Shown here piece by piece: positions 11,235 to 22,895 of a DNA stretch of 64,000 nt. The notes below the pieces were generated by a model. That model did no database searches. It worked only from the letters and a program-made list of their open reading frames with translations, and had not been told where the DNA came from. The stretch's first letter is position 1; the number at the start of each line of letters is the position of its first letter. The stretch is from Celoporthe dispersa (taxonomy: Eukaryota; Ascomycota; Sordariomycetes; Diaporthales; Cryphonectriaceae). The position numbers and the translations under genes are program-made. The stretch spans positions 1,426,001 through 1,490,000 of the forward strand of contig WAID01000006.1 in the NCBI GenBank assembly GCA_016584495.1, written 5' to 3'.

Positions 11235-12157
11235 ATGTCTGGCTGGGGCATGGGATGGTTTGGCGGCGGCTCTGCCCAGGCAAAGAAGAATGCGCCTAAA
11301 AATGCGATCCTAGGCCTGCGCTCCCAGCTCGACATGCTGCAGAAGCGCGAGAAGCATCTGCGGAACCAGATGGATGAGCAGACCGCCCTGGCCCGGAAGT
11401 ACGTCAGCTCGAACAACAACAATGGTGAGTCTGTTTGTACCAGCACGATGAGCCCAACCCCCCGTGGCAAGGTGCTGGTGTGCGCATGCTGACCCGAGCT
11501 TCACTCTCTCCGGAACAGCCGCCAAAGCAGCCTTGAAGCGGAAGAAGGCACACGAGCACAGCCTTGAGCAGACCGAGGCGCAGATCGGCACCCTGGAGCA
11601 GCAAATAAACGCGATCGAGTCGGCCAACATCAATAAGGAGACGCTACTTGCGATGGAGAAAGCTAGCGATGCCATGAAGCAGATACACGGCAAACTCACG
11701 CCCGAGAAGGTGGACGAGACTATGTATGCCAAAATACCTTTTCTTTGCGGGCCCGCCGCTGGCTCCGCTCCACACGGACGATGACTGATCATGATCTTTT
11801 TTCTCTTCTAGGGACAAACTACGGGAGCAGAACGCGCTCAGCGAGGAGATTGTAAACGCTATCACGGGCAACCAGATCGGAGAGGCCATCGACGACGATG
11901 ATTTAGAAGCAGAACTGGACCAGCTGCAGCAAGAGCAGTTGGACGAGCAGATGCTCAAGACTGGATCTGTACCGGTATCAGATCAGATCAACCGCACACC
12001 AGCTGTGCCTGCTGGAGACAGTACGTTACGCCCTCGGGACCTTGGCTTTCCCTACACGTGCTAACACGAACCAACAGTCAAGGGCAAGACGCCTGTCGCG
12101 GTCGAAGACGACGAAGAGGAAGAGCTGCGCAAGCTGCAGGCTGAGATGGCCATGTAA
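11235..12157 (+). CDS. SNF7: ESCRT-III subunit Snf7/Vps32
   Basis: Four exons (11235-11424, 11519-11723, 11812-12020, 12078-12157) with GT-AG introns of 94, 88 and 57 nt and consistent phases give 227 aa. The protein begins MSGWGMGWFGGG, followed by the basic amphipathic helix region and LRSQLDMLQKREKHL, the alpha1 helix of the Snf7 domain. Alpha2 (KAALKRKKAHEHSLEQT) and the acidic alpha4-6 part with EAIDDDDLEAELDQL follow. The C-terminal LRKLQAEMAM is the MIM1 motif that binds Vps4. Snf7 polymerises on endosomes to sever intraluminal vesicles, and in filamentous fungi it also supports pH signalling through the Rim/Pal complex. Length matches the family and the frame is intact. Confidence 0.95.
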
Positions 12158-15100
12158 CCCCGAAACGGACTTGCGATGGCATATATCATGTACTATCACG
12201 ATCTGCCCGCAGGACAGATGCAAGAGGCAGGCTTTGAAGTACTGGAAACGGATAGATGTCTCGACTGGATACGCCGAGACGTGACTTCCTCGGCTGGGCT
12301 GTTTTGTGGTACTGGTGTTGGCGTCCGAAGGCTCCATTTTCACTTGCAATGGGAGAGCTAGGCGGGCGAGATGCCGCGGCACATTGCCTTACACAGATAT
12401 CGAACCTCATGTCTTGTCCCTGCCCATTCTCGCCCCCATTTGACTGAGCCTCCGAACCTCCACTCCTGCCCATTGCCCAGAGGTCCCGGGCAGCCTCTTC
12501 TCGTGCGTTCAGGGTGATCAGAAATGGGCAGGCATCGGTGGTTTTACGTGGATATAGATGACCATCGGTAGCGATCTACTTTATACCATAGTATTGCTTC
12601 GGCGACATTGTTGAATCGGTATACTAGACGGAAGTCCACGGAGGAATGGTCCCCGAAGTCGATCCTGACTTGTAATCTTCTCACAGCTCACGGCCGAGGT
12701 TAAGCAGATCATCCAGACCGCCCTTTGATCTTGACGCCGGATGAAGTTGACAGTGGGTCTTTTGGGGGGAACATCCACTGTCCGATCACCTCATCTTTTC
12801 TCATGCTGTGAAGGCCCACCGAAAGAGCCCAGTGTGCACTGTCGCGTGACGGCAGGCCTTGGGAGGAGAGATATTGTCGGAGGAGATGATTTGGGCCGTG
12901 TGGTTTATGCGTTGCCTTAGTGAGCAGGGCAGTCTGATATGGCACTATAGTACACTGTACTATGCCAAGCTGGCTGACCCTGGGCCCGGGGGAGATGAAA
13001 GTTGTTGGTACAACGTATTACACTAGCCTTAGTGCGAACAGCCCTGTACATAGTACCTGGAGCCTGCCTGCTATTACTACTAATACATAGCACCTGCCAA
13101 AGCAGACCCAACTTCACTGCTTTCCATAGTACCTATTTTTTTTCTTCAATCTCCACCGGACCTCCTCTCCTCCTCCTCGCTTCCACAAATGTCTGTCTGA
13201 TACAAAGCGTTATCGATTCTACAACAGATCTCGAATTGGTAGCCCTCCCGAGTTGGCGGCTAGGATAGCCCGAAGGTCTGACCTGCGAGAGGCATGGTGG
13301 CGCCTCGTCTAGCTGGCAGCTCGACACTCGGGGGACCTTTCACCCTCCTGTCTAAAGCACGGCTCGGTTGTACCCTGAGGAGCTTCAACACCCGTCCCGC
13401 GCAGTCCCGACTAGCAGATGGAGCGCATAATGAGCCCCCAGAAGCATGTGGACTTATCGTGGGGTAGACCATCTCGATCCCCAACGTACGCCGGATATCA
13501 CATTCAGCATGGCCCCACGCAGCGATGTTTACGGTACACTGCGATGCGATGTGATGTGATGACTTGGTCGACCGAGCATCGCGGGCATGGCATCACCCTC
13601 GAGGGTAGCGACTGGACCGATCTTCATCTTCTTGATCCTTTAGCGCCCATACCTCTCGTGTGTCTCTCGTGTGTGTGTCGTCAGCTCCCGGTCGGTTCCC
13701 CGAACGCAAGCACGGTAAGCAGCCGGGGTCAGCAGAAGCGACAGCGGCGCTGAGGAGCCACGTAGCACGCGTGAGAAAAATTCACCAACACCAACTTGGT
13801 ACTCCGCACCCTGTACTGCGACAACACACATGCATGCAGCCTGCAGCACGACATTGGGTTTTTTTTTGCTCCCAATCGGGCGGGCTGCAGTAGCTCTTCT
13901 GATACCTCAGTGGTCCGGCCGGAGCGGCTTCTCTCTCTCACGAAACTGTGCGCCTAAAGATGCACAAACAACAAGGCTTTGGGTTTCCGTGCTTGGCGCC
14001 ATCCCACTGCAGCTCAACAAAAAGCAAGCTGCATATGTCTGTACAGCACAGCACAGGATCCGGCCTGGGGAGGAAGTCTTCGACAGGCAGATCCGGGGCT
14101 GTCCATGACTTGCCAGCTGCCGGACTCAAGCTGGCCTGCATGGTGCTTTTCGGCCTGATCCATACCCTCAGACGCGCGCCCCGTCCCTTGGCTAGCGGGA
14201 TGCTGCATGCACCTGCGGCACCGTGGGAGGGAGGGCAGAGCTGTCCCCCGGACCCCCATGCCATGTGGTCCGACCTGTACCGCTCCTACATAGGACGATG
14301 GTATGATATGGTTGTCTGTGGTCGTTGGTCGGCACTCTGGTCATGGGGTGATGTTGCTGCAGCCACGCTTCCCAATTAAGCCTCTGGGCTTGATGAGGAC
14401 GGTGTATACTTCTACCCATCACGGGAGTACCTTCTACCCTGTCTGTCTGTATGATATCTGGCCTAGTGTGCCGAGCCGCCAGACGTCCCACCCCGGTCCC
14501 AGCACGCTTCGTTTCCACGTCTCAGTGCGTCTTGCTAGTCATTCGTTGATCTTTCTCATTTTGAGTCTCACTTACATGGCCTAGAAGCAATGATTTGCTC
14601 TGCTTCTCCTGGCCCGTCGCCTCGTGCTGTGGTTGCTCTCGACGTGGCTCCTGTCCCTGTTGCAGTTCACAACGCTGAAGCCGCCAGTCGATCCACATCG
14701 ACAGGCTGGTCACTGTGGTCACTGGAGGACAAACTTTCCTCATTGAACCATCGCTTCGTTGGCATGGATGGATCCGAGGAATTTTTCTCAAAAGTGGACA
14801 CTGCGGTAATCACAGCGTGGGGCGTCGTCAAGCCCAAAGGACAAGCGACACAGCTTTTTTTTTTCCTTCCCCTTCTTCTTTCTCTCGCGCGTGTCCTTGT
14901 GGTCACGGATGATAAGTAACATCGCGGCAGGGGTGCCAGTTGCCTGTTCATTGGTGATTTTCCCTTGTTCATGTGGGGTGTCGCCAGAGTGGACGTCGTC
15001 TGCATTTCTGTTGCCGGGACATCCTTTCCCACACACAGGACCGCAACTTCCAAATTTTCAAACGGCAGTCTTGCCTTCTTCATGACCATTTTCCACCCCC

Positions 15101-15641
15101 AAGCGCTGCCTTGTGTACTAATCTTGTGCTGATTGATTTCGAACCACGACATACATCCCTCTTTGTTTATGCCCCAAGCTTGAGCACGTTCTTGGTCTTG
15201 GGCGGCTCCCCAGCCCATATATTTATTTGCTGGATCCTGTTGGTTGTTTTCTTGCCCAAAAAGAAGGAAGAAGAAACGGTTGGGTCACTTCGCGCCTTTT
15301 TCTTCCGTTTTTTAGTGGTGGTGGCGGTCTTGATCAACAAGCGCCCTGTCTCTGCTTTTGATCGCTACGTCTTGCTTATACCCAAGTAGGTACAGTAGCT
15401 TCCTAATTGTCACTCCTGCGTGCCACGACATCACACATACACACACACACACACCCACCCACCCCCTCGTGGACGTACGACACAACGCCCAGACGAGACC
15501 AATCATTTCTCCCAAGCGCCTTCCGCCCCACAAAGCCTCACAGGCGGCCTTGTCGCTGTTGGGTACCGACCTGGCCCGACCTGCATCATCCCGCAGCTGC
15601 AAGACAGCGTCCCCAGGAAAGACACGAAGCCCACGTCTGAC
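12158..15641. other. 3.5-kb intergenic region upstream of the giant acidic gene
   Basis: It contains the SNF7 3' UTR and, at the right, a pyrimidine-rich 5' region. No coding sequence could be supported: frames at 13948-14379, 14590-14919 and minus 14667-15218 have no protein-like pattern and no splice partners. Poly-T tracts lie at 14855-14864 and near 15290-15310. Such long leaders are usual before large cell-architecture genes, but transcription here is unproven. Confidence 0.4.
15439..15454. repeat. (AC)8 microsatellite
   Basis: Eight tandem AC units followed by C-rich CCCACCC runs, in the probable 5' leader of the large acidic gene. Confidence 0.9.
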
Positions 15642-15757
15642 ATGGCGGGCGATCATAAGAAGAAGAACATGCCCCAAGAGCCGCCATCTCTTGCTGCGGC
15701 TGCTTCCTCTCTCAATCATGATCATCACCCAGCGACCAGATCCCCCGTCTGTTCAGT

Positions 15758-18700
15758 ATGAGCTACCCACAGCAGCAAATATTCCGCCCCGTCGAGGCAA
15801 ACGTCGACTACTCCCGCCTGCAGTTCTCAGAATACCCTAACCGTAATCTGCAGGTAGCGGATTACTCCCAGGTTGAGTTTCTGGAACAGTCCGAGTCCGA
15901 GGCGGATCAAGGTGATGAAACCATGAATTATTCATATGAGAACAGTGAGTCGGCTCTCATTCCTTCTTGTTGTCTCACATCAACCAGCCTGTGGTTCAGG
16001 TGTGCTGACCACCCATGCAGACGCCGCCGGGGCCGTCGAGGTTCCCCAGTCTCCCTCATCGCCCACAGACAGCTCGGCACCCAGCAAGAAGACCTTGAAG
16101 AACAAGGCCAAGAAGGCAAAGCAGAAGGCCAAGGCCAAGGAGAAGAAGGCGGCTGCGGCTGTCACGCTGGCCGATGGCGACAGTATTACTTCATCGCGGC
16201 CTCAGACTCCCATGTCACCACTGTCACCAACATCCCCTTGTCACCCCTGTCGGGCAATGACACCGAGGGAACGGCCTCTGTGAAGAGCAAGTCCAAGAAG
16301 AAGAAGAAGAAGTCTAAGAAGAGCCCCATCTCTTCTGAGGCCACTTCTCCAGCGACCGAGCCCGCCATTGAGTCGTTGGACACCAAGTTGGAGGAGCCAA
16401 CACCGATCTCCGAGCCTCTTGTGGAGGAGAGCGCCAAGGAGCCTGCCCAGCCTAGCGAGCCAGCCGTGGACAGCAAGGCTGATAACACGCCCGATGTCGA
16501 CTCAGAAATCCCAGAGACAAACGGGGCAGAGGAGCCAGCAGCTCCAGAGACGAATGGCGAGTCTGCCGCCCCTGAAGCCCCCGAGAGCAAGGCAGACGAC
16601 AGCCCCGAGGCCGCCTCGGAGGAGTCTGCTGAGCCCAGCGAGCCGGTGTTGGACAGCGGCAAGGCCAACCCCAGCCCCGAGGTCGCCTTGGAACAGCCTG
16701 AGGCGACCGAGGAAGACACAGCAGGCCCCGAGACCAACAGTGGTGCTTCTGCTCTTGAGGTCAAAGAGAACAGCGAGCCGGAGCCTCCTAGCTCCGAGGT
16801 TGCTGAAGCTCTGGAGACCAAGGAGGAGGAGAAGGAGGTCGCCGCTCCTGAAGAGCCTGTTGCTGAGCTCAAGGAGAGCAGCGAGCCCGAGCCGACTTCA
16901 GAGGCTGCGGAGGTTCTGGAGCCCGAGCAAGAAGAGGCCGCCGCTACTGAAGAGCCTGTTGCTGCCCCAGTCGAGGTCCAGGAACCGAAAGACGAGGAGC
17001 CCCTTGCGGTGCAGGAGGAAGAGACACCTGCATCCCAGCCTGTTGAGAAGAATGACGAGGCTGTTCCCACGGCCCAGGAGCCTTCTGAGCCGAGCGAGCC
17101 AGTTGAAGCACCATCAACTGTCGAAGCCCCTGAGGAGGCCGCTCCAGCTAGCGAGGAGGTGGCTGAACCAGCTCAAGGGTTTGTTGACACGCCTATCGAG
17201 TCTAATGAGGGCGGTAGTAAGGATGATCAGCCTGCTGTTCCTGCAAGCGAGGAACCATCTGAATCAGCTGAGCCAGCCGAGCCAACCCAGGACTCATCGA
17301 CAAACGACATCGCTCCGGCGACTGAGGAGGTCATAGAGGCAGGTAAAGAAGTCGAAAGTACGCCTGCCGAGTCGAAGGAGCAGGAGAGCAACGAAGAGCA
17401 GCCTGCTATTGGTGAGACGACTGAGCAGCTCCCAGAACCAGTATCAGAGGAGCCTGCAGCTGCCGAGATCGAGCCCGAGGCGGTTCAGGATCCCGAGCAA
17501 CCAACAGCTGTCGCTGGAGAGACTAGTGCCACTGAGGAACCCCAGAGCGACGCCGTACCAGCGGCCACCGAGGACGCGACGGCAGAGACCGAGAAGCCTA
17601 GTGATGATACTTCTGCGCCCGAGCTGGACGCTCAAGAAGAGGCGCAGGCCCCCATCACCGTCTCAGAGCCCGTAGCAGCTGCCGCCGAGACAGAGAGTCG
17701 TCCCGAGGCGCAGGATGAGGATGAGCCAGCACAGGCAGCTACCGAGGAGGAGCCCGCCGCGCCCGCCGAAGAAGTCCCTGTCACCACAGAGGAGCCGGTC
17801 GCCGAGGCGGAGGTTGAAGAGGCTCACACTGCAGACGAGGCTACCGCACCTGCCGAAGAGGCAGCTGAGGAGGCTCCGGTGGCCGTTGAGGACCCGGCCA
17901 CCGAGGCTAGTGTTGAGCCTCGGGTCGAGGAGAACAAGACTGAAGAAGAGCCCGCTGCGCCGGTTGAAGAGCCTGCTACAACTGTTGAAGAGCCCGCTGC
18001 GCCAGTTGAAGAGCCTGCTACAACTGTTGAAGAGCCTGCTGCAACTGTTGAAGAGCCTGCTGCAACTGTTGAAGAGCCTGCTGCAACTGTTGAAGAGCCT
18101 GCTGCAACTATTGAAGAGCCTGCTGCAACTGTTGAAGAGCCTGCTGCAACTATTGAAGAGCCTGCTGCAACTGTTGAAGAGCCTGCTGCAACTGTTGAAG
18201 AGCCTGCTGCAACTGTTGAGGAGGCTTCTGCACCTGCCGAAGAGCCTGCCGCGCCCACTGAGGAGCCTGTTACCGAGGCGGGCGTTGAGCTGCATGTTGG
18301 AGACAGCAAGACTCAAGAGGATGCTACAGCGCCTGCTGAGGAACCAGTCGCCGAGGCCAGCTCCGAGCCGTTGGCCGAAGAGAAAAAAGACTGAAGAGGA
18401 GCCTGCTGCACCTCCTGCTGAGGCTGCTGCACCTGTTGTTGAAGAAGCCCCGGCAGCTGCAGAGGAGCCGGCCGCTGAGGCTAGCGTTGAGCCACAGGCC
18501 GAGGAGATCAAGACTGAAGAGCCAATCGCTGCGCCAACTGAGGAACCTCCAGTGGCCGCTGAAGAACCGGTTGCCGAGGCCGGCCCTGAGCCGCAGGTCG
18601 AAGAGAGCAAGGCCGAGGAGCCTGTTGCTGAAGAGACTTCCATCTCAAAGGAGGAGACTACTGCTGTCGACGCTGCTCCTGCTGTGGAAGATGTCCCTAC

Positions 18701-21700
18701 CACGGAAGAGAATGTTGCCACCGATAACGTGCCAGTCGCAGAAGTTACTGCGGCTCAGGTTGCTCCTGCAGCGGAGGAGATCGTCGAGGAGAAGCCTTCC
18801 GAGGTCGTTCCTGAGCCCGAAGCGTCCGCCACGGAGGTGGTCGCGGCCGAGCCTGAGACGGCGAAACTAGCAGAGACTCAGGAGAGCAAGGTGGAGGATG
18901 TGAATGGCCAAGGTGAGAGCCCCCCTGCAACTGCATTTGGTGACAATTTCCTCTCTGCTCAAGGCGTTGGCGAGAACCATGTTGCTGTGATAAATCCTGT
19001 CTGCGTACGCCTGTCACTTCCGGAGAGCGAAGGCCGAGACTGTGGGGACAACGATGTCGAGAAGACGACAGACGGTGAGGCTGCGCCTCCGTCCTCATCG
19101 ATCGAGATCAGAGATGGCCCCCTGGTCGAGGAGCTTCAGCAAGAGCAGCCATCAGATGTGCCTGTGCAACAAGAGGAGGCCCCAGTTCTGAGCGAGGAAC
19201 CCATTTCGAGCACTCTCACGCCTAACGATAACATTGGTGGATCATCAGTCGAGACATCAGTTGACAAGCCCGAAGCCGAGGCACAGCCAACAAGCGAAGG
19301 GCAGACGGAAAGTCTTGAGCCAGGAGGAGCCTGCCAGTGAGGAGGCCCAGCCACCCTCAACAGCACCCGAGCCTGAAACCGAGAACATTCACGCTCCCGC
19401 AGAAGAGCCCAGAGAGCAGGTTGGCGAGGACACCCCCTCAGTGCCCGCGGAGAAGCTCATCAACGAAGAGCCTGCCAGCACACACGTCGAGGCGTTGCCA
19501 AGCCAGGACAGCGACAACAAGACAGGCGGGCTGGGCGTGGCTGCCGGCGCAGTGGCTGCCGGGTCTCTTCTGATGACTCCTGCGGTCTCGACTGCCGCAA
19601 GCCACGAGGTCGGCAAGGAGCCCGAACCCACAATGCCAGAGCACGTGGTGTCCCGGGACATCGCAGACGGTAACCCCACGGAGCCATCGGCTCATGATCT
19701 CCCGCCTTCATCCCCATCCCCTGCCCCCGATGCTGCTGCTGCTACCACTGTCGAACCTGCCAAGAAGCTTCCATCTGCCGGGTCACAGTACGGCACATTC
19801 AGTACAGAGCAACAAGAAGCGCAGCCTCTCTCAGGAGAGGGCGAGCGCGAGCGTGCTAGTGGAGCCGCCGAGTCTTCAGCCAGGTCTCTCAAGGACGTTG
19901 TGGTGAAGGATGAGGTGGGCGGGCATGCATTTGCTGCCGCTGCATCTACTACATCAGGCAAGCTTACCATCCTAGCATCAGTTGCTCTCGGTGTGTACGC
20001 CGTGTTCAAACTCGCTAATGGTGCGTGGGGCTCAAGATACCCTTGAGCCGCCCTCACGTGAGCCAGCATTGAGCTGTGCCGCCGCCAACGACTCTGACCG
20101 AGTCGTCGTACGGGATGAGGGCGAGCACAATCTCAGGTCGGGGGACGGGGATGCAGAGAAGGGGGATGATCATGATGCTGATGCTGCTGCTGCTGCTGTG
20201 GGAGATACTGCTGATGAAAAGGAGATCACCGCTCATTCTTCCGAGGTTGGGGACGCGGCTAGGCAGCCTCGCGACGACGACGATCTGCAGGCCGAGAGAG
20301 AAGACGGGCAGACTGAGAAATCACCAACACCTGAAGAAGACATACCAGAAGGCATCGAAACCGCACCACCACCACCGCTCGAGAGTGCTTTGCAGAATCA
20401 GCCTGGCACATCCGTGATCCCGCAAGAGACTGGGCCCGTGCCGGCTGACGGCGAGGTTGACACTGTGCAAGGCAGTGCTGCAGAGTCGTCAACCATAGAG
20501 GAGGGCCCACTCGCCACAAACGAAACCGTCGCACCTAGCGAACCACCGCCCACCGAAGGCTTAGAAGAGGATAGTGTTCAGCCGCCGGAGGACGAGCCGG
20601 AAACGCAGCCAGAGAACCCATCCGATAGCCAGGAACCACCAGGGGACGACTTGCCACAAGAGACTACAGTGGAAAGCACCACAGAAGAAAGGATTCCGGA
20701 GGATGTTGTCCCACAACAGGCTGTTCAAGACGATCTCGTGAAGGAGTCTGGCACGACGACGAATGAAGGCGCAGACACTGAGACTCCGCAAGAAGAGCCT
20801 GCTCAAGAACTCAGTCAGCCAGATATTGACGCAGACGACGATCGAGAAGTCGACTCTGGTGTACATCTCGACGTTGGTGATGGCGATGCCTTAGAATCAC
20901 AATCAAAAGACATTGAGCAGCCCACAGAGCAAGATCCTGAGAGCGAAAAGACAATTGTTGCTCCTGCGGAAAAGCACCACTCAGGAGAATCTTGCGTCAC
21001 CAGAAGAGCTCGACCAGCCGTATGCGGTTGAGCAATCCACGGTGGAGTCGGACGCACCGCGTGGCACGGACGATGGCTCACAGAAGGATGTTGATGCGCC
21101 TACTGTTCAACAAGATGAGCAGCCCAACGATGAAGGGGCTGATCAAGAGCCACCACAAGGGCTGTCTGACAAGAAAGAGACGCCCGATGACACTTTGTTC
21201 GAAGAGAGCCCCAGTGATAAGCCTGACGACATGATTGGGACCGAGGAGCAAGGACAAGAAGCCAAGCCAGAGGCAGTCAGTAGTCAAGATCAAAGTGACT
21301 CTAGCGAGCCAGCAGCAACAGAAACCACAGCGGCTGAGCCAAGCTCTGACCAGGGCGTTGAGGAAGATCTAAAAGGCACCGCTCTTGCCACAGCTGCGGC
21401 TGCTACCGTCGTTGCCGCTGCTGCAGCCGCAGACGAGGCACAAAACCCGTCTACAGACGCCTTACCGGAAACCTCGGACAAGGCTGATGTGCCTCACACA
21501 ACTGCCCAAGAGGTTGACCCGGCAGAAGCTCCAGAGTCTGCCGAGCAGGATGACCCTGACGTGGCCGTCTCAGAAGAAGCATTGCCCGAGTCTGTTCCTG
21601 CAAACAACAAATCTGCAATGGTTGAGCCAGACGCAAGCGTTGACCTCGAGCAAACCTCCAAACCTCGTCCCAGTCGCCGCGACTCTTCCACGCAGACCGA

Positions 21701-22895
21701 TGAGCTCTGGCGACCAAAGACCCCTCTTCTGCGAGACAGCACCTTAGTGCCCGATGCAAACAACTCGACACCCCAGACTGTCAGCCAAGAAGGGCTTTCA
21801 AGAAGTGCGAGTATGCGAAGTACCAAACAGGCCGAAGAAGTTGTCGCTGCAGCTGTGATCATCCCGCGCGGCTGCCGATACCCTAGGCGACACCAGCGAG
21901 CGCGTGGCAGACGCGGTCAAGGATTTAGAGCAACATGGAACCGCTGACTCTCCTCCGAACGCCAGAGACAGGAGGAGGAATACGGGGATGCTAACAGCAG
22001 ACTTCGTACCTCTGCTAACAGGCTCACAGGTGTTGACAGGACTCCCAAGGAGGACAAGGCGTACCCACCTCGCGCCAGGTCAGGCACTCACGGATCACGC
22101 TCCAGCAGACCCAGCACTCGTGACGGCAAGGAAGGCACACCTAGATCACTGCATCGCCATTCTTCCCACAAACACCGCCACGAGGGCGATCGTGAGGCTG
22201 AGCAGGGGAGCCCTCAGACCCCACCGCGCACGGCGGAGAGTGGCCACAGCCATCGGCCCCGAAAGGAGCGCACCCCTCAAGAGCAAGCCGACCACGACAG
22301 GCGCAAGGAGGAACGCCGTCTTGCCCGCAAGAAGGAAGAGGAGCGCGAGAACCACAAGACCGACTCGCCTTCTGCTGAGTCTAAGGGTAAAGAGGCCGAC
22401 GGCTCGCCAGCTGCCGGCCGCAGGAGCTCGCGCCGAGCCAGCTCCAGCCGCACTGAGGGCTCCGCGCCGCTGCCGGCGAGCAAGAAGTTCTTCGACCTCA
22501 AGGGCGGCACGTCAGTCGTCAACACCTCTTTCGGCGGACCGCTGGAGGCCGAGGCGGCTCCCAAGGAAGCCCCGCTCAAGCGCACAGCCACGGCGACGTC
22601 CAGCAAGGAGAAGGGCATCCACCGCTCGCTGAGCCAGAGCAACTCCAGGCTGGAAAAGGCCCGCGCCGAGGAGTCCGTCAAGGCAAGCAAGGAGGAGAAG
22701 ACCGCGCCCTCAACTCCCAGCACCTCCAATGGCCACGAGTCCAAGGACGAAGGCAAGAGCCGCGATGATAAGCACCGCCGATCGAGGATGGAGCGGCGCG
22801 GGTCGCAGCCGAAGGAGGGCAGCCACAAGGAGGAGAAGGAGAAGAAGAAGTCTGGTGGGCTGAAGGGGATGTTCAAGAGGATGTTCTCTTCGTAA
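15758..22895 (+). CDS. Leashin/involucrin-repeat-like giant acidic protein, frame broken in several places
   Basis: The coding potential covers about 7.1 kb. A first exon (15758-15944, MSYPQQQIFRPVEANVDYSR) splices with GTGAGT at 15945 and CAG at 16020 into a Lys-rich patch (KAKQKAKAKEKK and later KSKSKKKKKKSKK). Thousands of bases then encode Glu/Pro/Ala-rich repeats of the EEPAATV type. An Ala-rich stretch with a hydrophobic TILASVALGVYAVFKLA segment lies near 19.98 kb. The end is Ser/Arg/Lys-rich, with KKFFDLKGGTSVV and a terminal LKGMFKRMFSS and TAA at 22893-22895. This layout resembles the fungal involucrin-repeat or leashin (LAH) proteins that tether Woronin bodies near septa (family knowledge, recalled). 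The frame changes near 16235, 18385, 19320, 20040, 20985, 21870 and 21950. Most need one base added or removed; the change at 20.02 kb could be an intron starting GTGCGT. An alternative start at 15642 needs one more base in the C5 run at 15742. Confidence 0.55.
17963..18214 (+). repeat. Coding tandem repeat, 12 units of 21 bp
   Basis: Twelve contiguous 21-bp units of the form GTTGAAGAGCCTGCTGCAACT encode the heptapeptide VEEPAAT with V/I, T/P and A/T exchanges. Phase and length are strictly kept. Nearly identical units in the middle (18026-18109) suggest recent expansion by slippage or unequal exchange. The array sits in the acidic domain of the giant protein. Confidence 0.95.

Noticed and set aside
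16186..18721. Long minus-strand open frames (294 and 352 codons) opposite the giant gene
   Set aside because: They are Ser/Gly/Ala-rich mirror images of the Glu/Pro/Ala codons on the plus strand, an artefact of biased codons.
18912..18962. 51-nt in-frame intron candidate in the giant gene (GTGAGA...CTCAAG)
   Set aside because: It is a multiple of three, lacks a clear branch site and the frame is open through it, so it cannot be told from coding sequence.
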